DNA from: Didymodactylos carnosus
Taxonomy: Eukaryota; Rotifera; Eurotatoria; Philodinida; Philodinidae
Direction: 5' to 3'
DNA: 43,458 bases
NCBI GenBank assembly: GCA_905250885.1
Contig: CAJNOQ010000681.1
Coordinates: forward strand, 1 to 43,458
Each line of letters begins with the position of its first letter. The first letter of the stretch is position 1. Shown here one piece after another: positions 34,461 to 43,458 of the stretch. The notes below the pieces were generated by a model, which searched no databases, had not been told where the DNA came from, and saw only the letters and a list, made by a program, of their open reading frames with translations. Both the position numbers and the translations under genes were made by a program.

Positions 34461-34790
34461 ACAAAGATTCTTCAAAACATTCCAGTTTTCACCGGCCGAA
34501 GCGGTTTGATTTTCAAATTCTTTACTCAAGGGTGGATCTTATCCAGGATCTTAGAATGGTACACCCGCATCGATTCATTTAGACGGTTCAGCGGCAGAAT
34601 TTGAGAAAATTTTCAATTTCAGTTTATCTCAGAAAACATAGATTATATTGAGAACGTTTAGAAGTAAATCTTGACCGAATATTAAGACTAAAATTTATTC
34701 CAAATTTTACCCTTGAATCGTCTAAATGAATCGATCCGGATGTACCATATTAAGATCCTAGATCCGCTCTTCAGTAAAGAGACAGTGCTT
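34461..34790. mobile_element. Fold-back element, family 3
   Basis: The left part (ACAAAGATTCTTCAAAACAT onward) contains GGATCTTAGAATGGTACA and CGATTCATTTAGACGGTTCA. Their inverted counterparts lie at about 34715-34790 (TGAATCGTCTAAATGAATCG, TGTACCATATTAAGATCC). The centre is near 34630-34650. No open frame. Confidence 0.7.
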
Positions 34791-34988
34791 TTTGGTTGAC
34801 AGTTGTGGAAGAAAGGTTTTTTTCATCAAGTGTTTTAGACAGACACGTTGAAAGAATGATAGTCTCTCCAAAGATAATCCATCTTTTGTGAAAAATTGGT
34901 ACTTTTACTGTCGTCTATGAAAAGCCGAGCTAAAATATCTGCTTGCAAAAGGGTGAGTCAGTGTGAGTACATATTACTCTACACTCTC

Positions 34989-35215
34989 ACAAAGATTCTT
35001 CAAAATATTCCAGTTTTCACCGGTCGGATCGGTTTGATTTTCAAACTCTTTACTGAAGAGCGGATCTAGGATCTTAATATGGTACATCCGGACCGATTCA
35101 TTTAGACAATTCAAGGGTAAAAATTGGAAAAAATTTCAGTCTATTTCAGACGTAATATTTGGTCAAGATTTAGTTCTAAACGTTCTCAACATGATCGAGG
35201 TTTTCTATGTTTCTA
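34989..35215. repeat. Solo arm of fold-back family 3
   Basis: This stretch repeats 34461-34600 in direct orientation (ACAAAGATTCTTCAAAATAT start) and is even closer to the reverse complement of 34620-34790 (CTTTACTGAAGAGCGGATCT, GATCTTAATATGGTACATCC), then continues through GGTCAAGATTTAGTTCTAAA. The opposing arm is missing. Confidence 0.75.
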
Positions 35216-35473
35216 AAGACGTACGGATGGTACTGAGTCGTTCTACAAGTAGAAATATGATGTGTTTTGGGCTGACGAGAAATCGTAAAATTTAGTTTAT
35301 CGCAGAATATGTGCTAAGGTTACTTAGACAAATAGAAGTTTGGCTGCCTGAGTCGTTACACTTAAATCCATGAATGGAGAAATTTACTGAATGTTGGGTT
35401 TTCATTAGTGTTGATGTTTGCGCGTAATACTGGAACGTGCAATGTTTTTGTGCCCTGTACCCAAGAAACACAC

Positions 35474-36965
35474 CTGCAGATCGTGATCCCAAAACAGAGC
35501 CGACAATGACTGCCACGATGAACACAATCGCAGTAAGCTGATTGGAATGATGAATTTCTTCCTTTGATACCAGTGACGTCTTGTAAATTTGATGAAAAGT
35601 ATCCTCAAAAATACAGATAGATGGAGACGAAGTTAGACTTACTTGATTTTTGGATAAAAATATGCACCTAAACACGGAAATACTTCAGTTTAAAACAAAC
35701 GATTAAAGTGTTCAAAATACCTTCGAATGGAGGCTCTAGCAGCATTTCTTCCAGTATCATCTATTTCAAATGGATGATGTGGAGATTGGGCGCCGGAGAG
35801 AAGTGCGATTGCACCAGCATGTGAGCGCGGGGCAGAAGAAGAATTTCATCTTCGGTAACGAAATGCGCGAAATGCGAAATGAGCTTGCACTGTTCGACCA
35901 TTAATGGCTTCGTCGGAGAAGAGCGTCCGCTCACCCGTATGGCCTAAATATATGTTGTTCTCGAGCACGGTCAGTGCATGATGAAAATGCCCACCATGTC
36001 ACCAGGGTGCCGGGTGGAAAATCTGCGCTCAAATCTTTGGTTACCCCTCGCCAGATAGTCAGCGGTGGGACGCATGGTAATTTGACCAGGGCAGTCAAGA
36101 ACAGTTTCAGATACTTGAAATAGGGTCGAAGATCCTGGCGATCCGCCGTCTTGAGGGTATAATTGAGTATCAAATAGAGACTTCGGTGTGCGTCGGTGTG
36201 GTTCAGTTTCATTGGCCATTCGATCGTGTAGAGGCAAATTGCAGCACTCTCGTCGATCGTCAGTCCATCAGGTGGCTCTTCTGGGGTTTCGTCGAGTGCC
36301 ATTTGAACGTAGAACGATAAATCGGGGATGATGTTGGTCAGCTGAACACATGCTTTCGAAAGTGGCAACAAACGCTCTTCGGCGTATCCTACAATAGGAC
36401 CAAGGTTCATTTTGATATCATTGATGATGTTCGTAGTTGTCAGATTTTGTTCTCCAGTAGCAGCGTCTACGACTCGACGATTTCGATTGTTGGAGTCGCC
36501 AATTATATTATCATCTTCCTCCGCTGCTACTGTCACTTGGCTCCGATCAACTGTTGCTTCTGCATTCAAGTTAAAGATCAATAGTTATTGGTACCTAAGA
36601 ATCATTGAGAAATCATCGAAAGCGTAAGGGTGAATTGTAGTGCGTCATTCGTACAAATCGTTCTGGTTCAAAACTTTATCCTCATCTCTTACTATCATTC
36701 TCTCCTGATCGCCTTCTATATTCTTCTGTTAGAAGTCGACAACAACATGTGTGTGCGTTCCAACCATGAGATTTAATTTCATAAAACTTTAGTAAACGAT
36801 CAAGTCTTAAGTACACACCTGCTCATTTTCAGGCTTGCGGTCATTGACGTGACCGTCAAGTGTGATAACGTTGTTACCACCTTCTTGTTTTTCAAAACTC
36901 TCGACGTTCGCATGCGCTTTGCGCTCAACATGCGTCTGTTTGTTCGATGACTTATCAACGGACAT
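35474..36965 (-). pseudogene. Arginine-specific ADP-ribosyltransferase-like (ART) gene, broken
   Basis: A likely first exon (36965-36819, starting MSVDKSSNKQTHVERKAH) and a catalytic exon (about 36559-35721) read on the minus strand; the phase across their 36.6-36.8 kb intron is uncertain. The catalytic part shows TIWRGVTKDL (the Arg of the R-S-E signature), PPGTLVTWWAFSSCT (the Ser motif) and, in another frame, an EDEILLLP block (the E-x-E motif). Lesions: a frameshift at about 35967-35976 just after the Ser motif; a CATTTCG micro-duplication at about 35859-35880 that shifts frame again before E-x-E; and an in-frame TAG at 35761-35763. A downstream exon (35579-35474) encodes a membrane helix (LTAIVFIVAVIVGSVLG), suggesting a membrane-anchored ectoenzyme. 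Such enzymes transfer ADP-ribose from NAD+ to arginine. As it stands the gene cannot make a complete enzyme. Confidence 0.72.
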
Positions 36966-38290
36966 GTTGTTTTAGTGTGTGCACATGCATGTGTGTTTCT
37001 ACTATGTCGCTACACACACGCGCTTTTTGTGCTATGCTTCAGTGCTCTCATCTACTACTGAGTTAATAACACACACGTTTATAACACACAGCATTATCTT
37101 TTATCTTTCTCAACCTTGTGTGACGCTCTCTATGTAGCACAACCATTCTTAGCCTTTCGGCTTTCATGAAACAGAATTAACAAAATGGTAGAGTGAACGC
37201 ATAATCAGATGCATAAAACTTATTAATTAAAATAATGTGTTTTTACGCGTAGAAATTGATCATTTAGGAGTAAAGTGTTGAAAGATCACTTTTCTACGAC
37301 ATTTGCGACTTTGTATATTTGTGACGTTGGTCTGGCTCCATGAAGGCAGTGAAGATAAAAACCGAGTTTTTCGACTTTCAAAGTTTCAATAAGCGGAATT
37401 TTTGCAATATTAGATTTTGAATCTAACACTTGAAAAATAGTCTCTTGTGTTCAGTTGTTTTCACTCTTTTGACTAGTATATAGCTAAAACTATAAAGCGG
37501 AGAAAAAAAGCGAACAAATCAGAATACAAAAACATGCGATTTCTGAGCGGTTTCTGAGAACTTTTTGCACGCCTTCAAATAAAAAAGTTTATCAATCGTA
37601 AGAAAATGTTTCTAAGGCTCCAGTTTCAAAACATAACAAACGGATAAACGAACAGTACATTAAGAAACCACAGACCGTTCTGGTAGAATGAATGACACTC
37701 AAGTGAAATATGAATCCAGTTTCTTCCTTCATCTTTGAAGGTAGATGAATGTGCTCTGTTTCACTTTCTTATTCAGAATTTATGTTGTAAGCCGATGAAA
37801 ATCGCAAAAGGTGTTCTGCATTATTTTCCAGCGGAATAAGTTGTAGAGGAATAACGAGCACAGCCTAAGCAAGACCGGATCAGTACATATTTTACAATTC
37901 TCCTAGTTCTTGAATGATCCAACGTACAGACCATTAAGACATCTCACTTTGAAGACAACTGTTTTCTCTATCAGTAGTAGAGGTCACTGTGCTTCAAGAA
38001 CCATCTGAATTACTTCGAATTACCATACTTAATTCAAAAATATTTTGTGTACAGAAGTTTTATGTCAGAAACATTTGAATAATAGTTCTCGTACATCTCT
38101 ATGTAGACTATCAAATATATTCATTTCTGAGCATATCGATTCGGCTAGTAGAGAGGACGTGTATTTTTAAGTTTAGAACATTAATCTTCACTTGAAATAC
38201 TCTCCGTTTTGATGTACTAAACGTCTAATAATTCAACTCTATCATTGAAGAAAGCTCATTTTAGAACGTATATAATAAGAAAATCTAAGT
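36966..38290. other. Gene-less region
   Basis: The part next to 36966 is rich in ACAC/GTGTG and may be the promoter side of the ART relic. The rest shows no gene, RNA or clear repeat. Confidence 0.45.
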
Positions 38291-38291
38291 T

Positions 38292-39858
38292 GCCAAGGGC
38301 GACGAAGCAGTTACGAAAAGATTGAGTTATTTACAGTTAAAAAAGACTATTGAAGATAATGAAATAATAGCAATACAGATCCAAATAGCAAACAATAAAA
38401 AATTGTTAGTGGCCTCCATCTATGTACCACCAACTAAAAAATTGAGTTTAAAAGCCTTACAACAACTTCTCAACATCAACAAAAACTGCTTAATAATGGG
38501 TGATATAAACGCGGCATTAGCAAGACTAGGATCCCGCAACACAAACGGAAATGGCCAGATCCTCAATAAAATTCTTCGAGAAGTGGAGTTATTTGCAATT
38601 GATAGCAACATGGCAACGTATGCGATGAATGATTATGCGGAAAAGATCAACTGGGTACTTGCCACACATTCAATCTTTCTCCAAATTAATCACTTTGAAA
38701 CTCACACTCCCTTTGGATCGAAAGGCGGACATAGGCCAATCCCCTTCAACGTAGACGCCACAGCAGAAATCAAATCATCAACAGTATAATTTCCATGCAG
38801 CCAACTGGCCTCAGTTCAGACTGGAAGTAAATTCCAGGCTAGAGGCGCATCCACCGAAGGAGATAAGCAGTATCCAAGAACTAGAATCCTATTCAAAATT
38901 TATCACTAATGCTATCAATGATGCATGCTCAACAGCAATACCTAAAACAAACAGCAGTCTACAATCCTATAAACCAAGTAAAGTAACTCTAGATTTATTA
39001 TATCACGCACACGGCGGATTCAGTGAACAGCGCACCACAACACACAGAGAAAGGTTTGTTCGCGGATGATACGTCCTTCTGGACCGCCAGCAACAGTCCT
39101 GTCAGTTTACAAAAACGTCTACAGGAGTCAATAGATGAATTTCAAAAATGGTGTTACTGGTGGAAACTGGACCTTCAACCGACAAAAACAGAGTTCATCC
39201 ACTTTACTCATCACCCACAAAAATATAAAAATAAAATTCAGCTAAAAATTGGCAACGCCACAGCCACGACTCTAACAAAAGCCAGATATCTCGGCGTAAT
39301 TTTTGATCAACAACTGAAATGGAATCATCATGTGCAACATGTAAAAGAAAAAACCACCAATCGACTTAGTTTGATAAGATTTCTAGTTAAATCCATATCA
39401 GATGTCAACAGTAGAATTATTTTGAATTTGTACAAAAGTTTAATACGGTCCATAATCTCCTATAGTACACCGATTATTCTTACCTTAGAAGACAAACGCC
39501 TACAACAATTACAAATCATACAAAATAAATCTATAAAGACGGCACTTTCACTACCCTGCTACATCTCTACCACTTATATCCATCAAGTTGCCAACATCCT
39601 TTATTTTAGAGAATTTTGTGAGAAACTAACAAGAAATGCACTACCAAGAGCAAGAGCAAATAATCAAGAAAATCTACTAGCAACATTATTAGAAGAAATC
39701 ATAGAAACTTCTACCGCTCACACAATAATACCATAACTATTAAAACTATGTACTTTGAAAGAATGATGTAAAAATTAGTTGTTTTTTTCGGGCAAAAGAC
39801 TACGTGTCAGCGCTCTTTTGTCTGTAGGTTCTTTTAAATAAAGCCTTTGATTCCAAAA
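38292..39858 (+). mobile_element. Jockey/CR1-like LINE, 5'-truncated and internally deleted
   Basis: From about 38292 the sequence encodes the C-terminal part of an AP-endonuclease-like domain (LLVASIYVPP, CLIMGDINAALARLGSRNTN, then a stop at 38787-38789). A linker continues in the next frame (NFHAANWPQFRLEV...), and from about 39017 a third frame encodes the end of a reverse transcriptase: GLFADDTSFW with the catalytic ADD, KTEFIHF, ARYLGVIFDQQLKWNHHV, SYSTPIIL, to the stop at 39736. Fingers and the first palm motifs are missing between about 39000 and 39017, an internal deletion. The 3' UTR ends with AATAAA at 39837-39842 and a GCCTTTGATTCC tail. It is not autonomous. No target duplication was identified. 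Confidence 0.85.
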
Positions 39859-40189
39859 TATTTACAGTTTTCTAAGAACTTTTTATTAACTTTCTTTCTC
39901 TTATATTAAACTACTTACATCTTTCTCACGAAGAAAAAGGCCCGTGAAATTCTCTCCAAAATGTGTGTGAAAGAAACGGATAGCAAACTATCCATTTAAA
40001 GCTTTTGACTCAAAGTGACGAGTCTCTTGTCACGAAAAGGTCACTTTGACTCCGCTATATTAATTATTTAATAATTCAAACCGAGAACTATTTGCGTAGT
40101 ATGTGTGTAAACAGTTCTCCTTCAAATAAAACAACCCCGGGTTCTGTACACTGTAATGTGGTGAATTATTTATAAAAAATGAATTTTCA
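39859..40189. other. Gene-less stretch with a short imperfect hairpin
   Basis: TCAAAGTGAC and GTCACTTTGA face each other around 40010-40050. Nothing else is recognised. Confidence 0.5.
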
Positions 40190-40480
40190 AAAAGTCCATA
40201 TATAAATTCCCTGAGGATTTTCTAGATTCTAGAAAATCGAATTTACACTCGTATTTTCAGAATCTTGGAAATTATTTATAGAAAATCGATCGAATTTCTC
40301 GAATATTAGAAAATCGACGTCGAATTTTCATATTTTTGGAAATTCTACGGCGATTGTCTGAATAAAGTGAAAATTCAGTTTATAGAAAATAGAAAATCAG
40401 AAATTTATAGAAAGCCAAAAAATGGACAGGGAATTTATAAAAGTCAGAAAATCACCGGCGATTTTCGAGATCGATTTTGT
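40190..40480. repeat. Degenerate GAAAATCGAATTT-type simple repeat
   Basis: AGAAAATCGA and close variants (GAAAATCGATCGAATTTC, GAAAATCGACGTCGAATTTTC, GAAAATAGAAAATCAG) recur irregularly on both strands for about 290 bp. Confidence 0.65.
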
Positions 40481-43213
40481 ATAAATCAGAAATTAATTCC
40501 GAATTACAGTGTACCTTGAATTATAGTGAAAAAGAATTTGCACGGGCAGAGGGTGCATTTTGGGCCTTGGTCTCTAGAAAACTCCTGAACGCTGAGATTT
40601 GGCGGCGTAAAAAAATTTCGTAACTTCACTTTTATGTGCTCAACATTTGTGGAAAGTTTTATGAAAATCTCATGCGCTGTATGGAAAATCGATTTTGGAA
40701 GGGAGGGTGGCCTTAAGTATATGACCAAGCGTTGATTGATCGTAAATTTTTCCATTAATAGCACTACACACTTAAGTGTATGACCCTTACGTACAACGGG
40801 TTGCACATTTTTCTATATTTCTTTTGGCAGGAACATCTGTGTTTTCTGTTTACCGCCACGTAAGAAATTATATGTTAATCGTAATAATCGTTGACATAAT
40901 TTAGAAGATAGATAAAAACAAAACAGTATAAATTAAAATGAATTTTTGTGTAAGGTATATAAAACAATAAGTATTAAAAAGTTTTGATCTTTTTTGTCAA
41001 CTTCATGTCAAGACTGTGTTATATTATATGCATGATCATTTTGGATTGTTATTTGTTCAACTACTAGAAAAATCATAAAAATTCTATAATTTCAATCATA
41101 ATTCCATGCTTTACAGATAAGAAAAGCTGTCGACGATACAAGAATGAAGCTTAATTGATTCTAAACACAGTGTCGACAAATCGAGAAAGAAATTAGTGCC
41201 GACCAAACAATAATAGTTTAATTACTGTTGATGAAACAAGAATGGATCGTCGTAACGGTATCAAATAAAAAACATACATTTCCTGAAAATTATGACAACA
41301 GTGGCAACTAAAGTCTTGAAACATGTACTCCAATTAGTGTTGAAAACAATCAAGTCTCCTTAAAACACATTTTTATTTTTTATTTTCAAGAATTTCTACA
41401 GAAAACTAATAATAGGAGTGATATCTGTCTAACTGTGATATTATAATCTCATTTTCATATTTGAATCTATTGAATCCAATACAAGAACAGAAGTTTATAT
41501 TTACTTCAGACGATATGAACACCGTTCGTATAAAAAACGCCCACGTCCACCAGTGCTTTAGCGCTCACGTTCAAAGAACGAAACGTGAACTTTTGCAGGC
41601 CTAACCATTACACATAATTCCGTATCAAACTTAAATGAAAGAATTCTAAAAGATGTTTCCGCTTCATAAAAGCATAGATTGGATGATAGAAGGAAACATG
41701 TTATGTCTCACATAAGTCAATCTATTCGTTTATTGGCACTTTGTTTGTTTTCTTTTCCACTAATTAAAATTTGAACCGAACGAAAAAAGTAGACAATAGA
41801 AAAAAAACAAGGCAAGGACATACATATAGAGAAACAATGAAGGAGAGTTGGATACGTGTTGAGTATTTTCATACAAAAATGAAAAGAAAAAAATGATCTA
41901 TTCTCCACTTATTAGTGTGAGTTTATCCATATAATATTTATTTGGCTTTCAAGAGCACAGAGTGCCAAACAGATTTGTGTACAGAAAGATAACTGAGCAT
42001 ATACAAGCTTAATAAGGAATGGAAAGCCACAAGCCGTAGACACAGAGTGGAATATATATGGTACACAGAGCACTAGCCAAAGCTGAAGAGAGCGTCCGTA
42101 TCACGCGGTGTAAGATACTGCTGACGGACGCAACGAAGCACTGGCTAGGCCGAAGCGGGCATTCGTTCTGCCAAAAGTGTAAAGTCGCATATGCAGTGTA
42201 GTGAGGTTCGATAGCATTTGCACTACGTTTGAATTGCCTGCACGTCATGAAATCGTTTACTGCACCATCAGTTAATTGTTTAATGCTTTGTCTCCGGGCG
42301 CAATGAAAGTGAGTTCTTATCAATATAGGAGGCAGTAAACGAAAATGTTGTTGAAGTGTAAGAGGTGGCGGGGTGGTGGTGGAGATACTTTAAATGATAG
42401 AAAATTATGTAAAGTGATTCAATTAAAGAAATTCTCTGTAACTAAGAACGAACCGTAGTTAACAATTGAGGCAGCGGCCAAAATACGAAAATGGCAGATA
42501 CGTCGTTCGCATGAACAACAGTTAATACATTTGCATTAACTAACTATACGTGCGACATGAAATAGATTATTGACTATGTAAAATATTGTATAATCCTACC
42601 GGTCAAGAGAAAAATGATGCAGCTTATCATCATGAGCAAAGTTTTGATGTTTAATCTGATGATCAAACATCGTACTATTTTATGAATCAAACATCATACT
42701 ATTTATAATTTTATTAAATTTACTCACTTCACTATCCAATTCTTGCTTCTTGATTTTACCTTAAAAATATAATGTATGGAATGAAACTTCGTGTTCTAAC
42801 TCGAGTATTGAATAATGATAAAGTGTCCAAGTTAAAAGACACCTATTGCACACAGGAGATAAAAGTCTTTGTCATATTTGTCTGTTTCATAATAATCTGG
42901 AGTATAAAGAAGTCTATATTTATGAATGATAAAGACTAATAACTACTTGCATCTCATTTTCTTTTTCTCTGTCAGTATATGTGTATTACAATATGTCCAA
43001 TTTTTTGGAAACTCGGCAATTGTATGATGTTGTTTGTTACTGATTGCAACAGTATTGAAAGCTCTGTTGGGATGATAGATCATAATTATTATTCCGGTGA
43101 CTATCATCGACTTATTAATCCATAATTCTAGATTATTACTGATTAGTAATGAATATTCGAACAAAATAATTGACTCTAATACTATACAATAGAAGGAATC
43201 TCTCACCAACGAT
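40481..43213. other. Gene-less region
   Basis: No gene, tRNA or clear repeat recognised in 2.7 kb. 42.04-42.32 kb is less AT-rich and carries an open frame on the minus strand, but its sequence resembles no family I know. A TGCAGGCCTA at about 41599-41608 resembles a single hAT-type end without a partner. Confidence 0.45.
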
Positions 43214-43458
43214 GACTAATTCGCTGTAGATTTTAATAAATTATAAAGCATAAACAAAGTGTATCATGAGTACGGATATTTAAATATTTCTCGTCAACTA
43301 CTATCCGTTCCAAAACACGGTGGAAAGTTATTAGCAAAACACTCACGACCACCGTGTTTTGGAACGGATAGTAGTTGACGAGAAATATTTAAATATCCGT
43401 ACTCATGATACACTTTGTTTATGCTTTATAATTTATTAAAATCTACAGCGAATTAGTC
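43214..43458. repeat. Perfect palindrome running to the end of the window
   Basis: 43214-43323 (110 bp) is the exact reverse complement of 43349-43458, with a 25-bp spacer. The inner 29 bp of each arm (CAACTACTATCCGTTCCAAA...CACGGTGG) match the terminal repeat of the fold-back element at 10787-11652. The outer 81 bp are unrelated to that element. Because the match reaches the last base, the true arm length is unknown. Confidence 0.9.

Noticed and set aside
41510..41608. A third hAT-like element suggested by TGCAGGCCTA at about 41599
   Set aside because: No partner end and no 8-bp duplication of the flanking ACCATTAC were found nearby, so only a possible lone end is noted.
42009..42323. 104-codon minus-strand open frame in a less AT-rich patch
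   Set aside because: No recognisable family, no supporting exons or signals; composition alone is not enough.

Overview
The window reads as nuclear DNA of a small invertebrate. It is about two thirds A+T, genes are split by many short GT-AG introns (most 50-140 bp), and the housekeeping genes are clearly metazoan (INTS11, NDUFA1, a lysosomal-type GH65 glucosidase, a GT31 glycosyltransferase). An FG-GAP-repeat fragment, a membrane-anchored arginine-ADP-ribosyltransferase relic, a Jockey/CR1-like LINE and many small DNA transposon derivatives lie nearby. That mixture is familiar from bdelloid rotifers. The bdelloid assignment is an inference from gene content, not a demonstrated fact.

Layout, left half: the 3' part of a PGGHG-like glucosidase gene (78-2228, +); a stretch with a diverged inverted repeat, a perfect 69-bp-arm hairpin and a decayed DNA-level copy of part of the glucosidase gene (2229-4080); a two-exon GT31 gene (4199-5702, +); a perfect 219-bp tandem duplication (7231-7668); NDUFA1 (7871-8274, +, three exons); a GCACTGGTG/CACCGGTG-rich repeat patch (8.9-9.4 kb); a fold-back element with about 210-bp inverted repeats (10787-11652); then a large minus-strand gene (17981 down to 12250) encoding a low-complexity protein with two alpha-crystallin (HSP20) domains. 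That gene is crossed by a single-N assembly seam at 13058, with a 227-bp unmerged overlap and a 110-bp insertion present in only one of the two copies.

Middle: a gene-poor AT-rich stretch (about 18.0-22.1 kb); a hAT-like non-autonomous element with an exact 8-bp target duplication (22136-23659) that holds a 175-bp tandem repeat and a nested fold-back element; and a complete 16-exon INTS11 gene (27070 down to 23783) with all metallo-beta-lactamase/beta-CASP catalytic residues.

Right half (27.1-43.5 kb) has no intact gene that I can support. It holds fold-back repeats, several perfect or near-perfect short palindromes, a second hAT-like element with an exact 8-bp target duplication and a 32-bp-periodic GAACATGTTC array (31129-32197), an FG-GAP fragment, a frameshifted ADP-ribosyltransferase pseudogene, an internally deleted LINE, and a palindrome of at least 110-bp arms running into the last base of the window.

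No operon-like or multi-gene system is evident. The four housekeeping genes act independently (glycan breakdown, glycan synthesis, respiratory complex I, snRNA 3'-end processing). The most unusual content is structural: a dense and varied set of inverted repeats, some belonging to recognisable transposon families and others perfect, unique and without transposon hallmarks.
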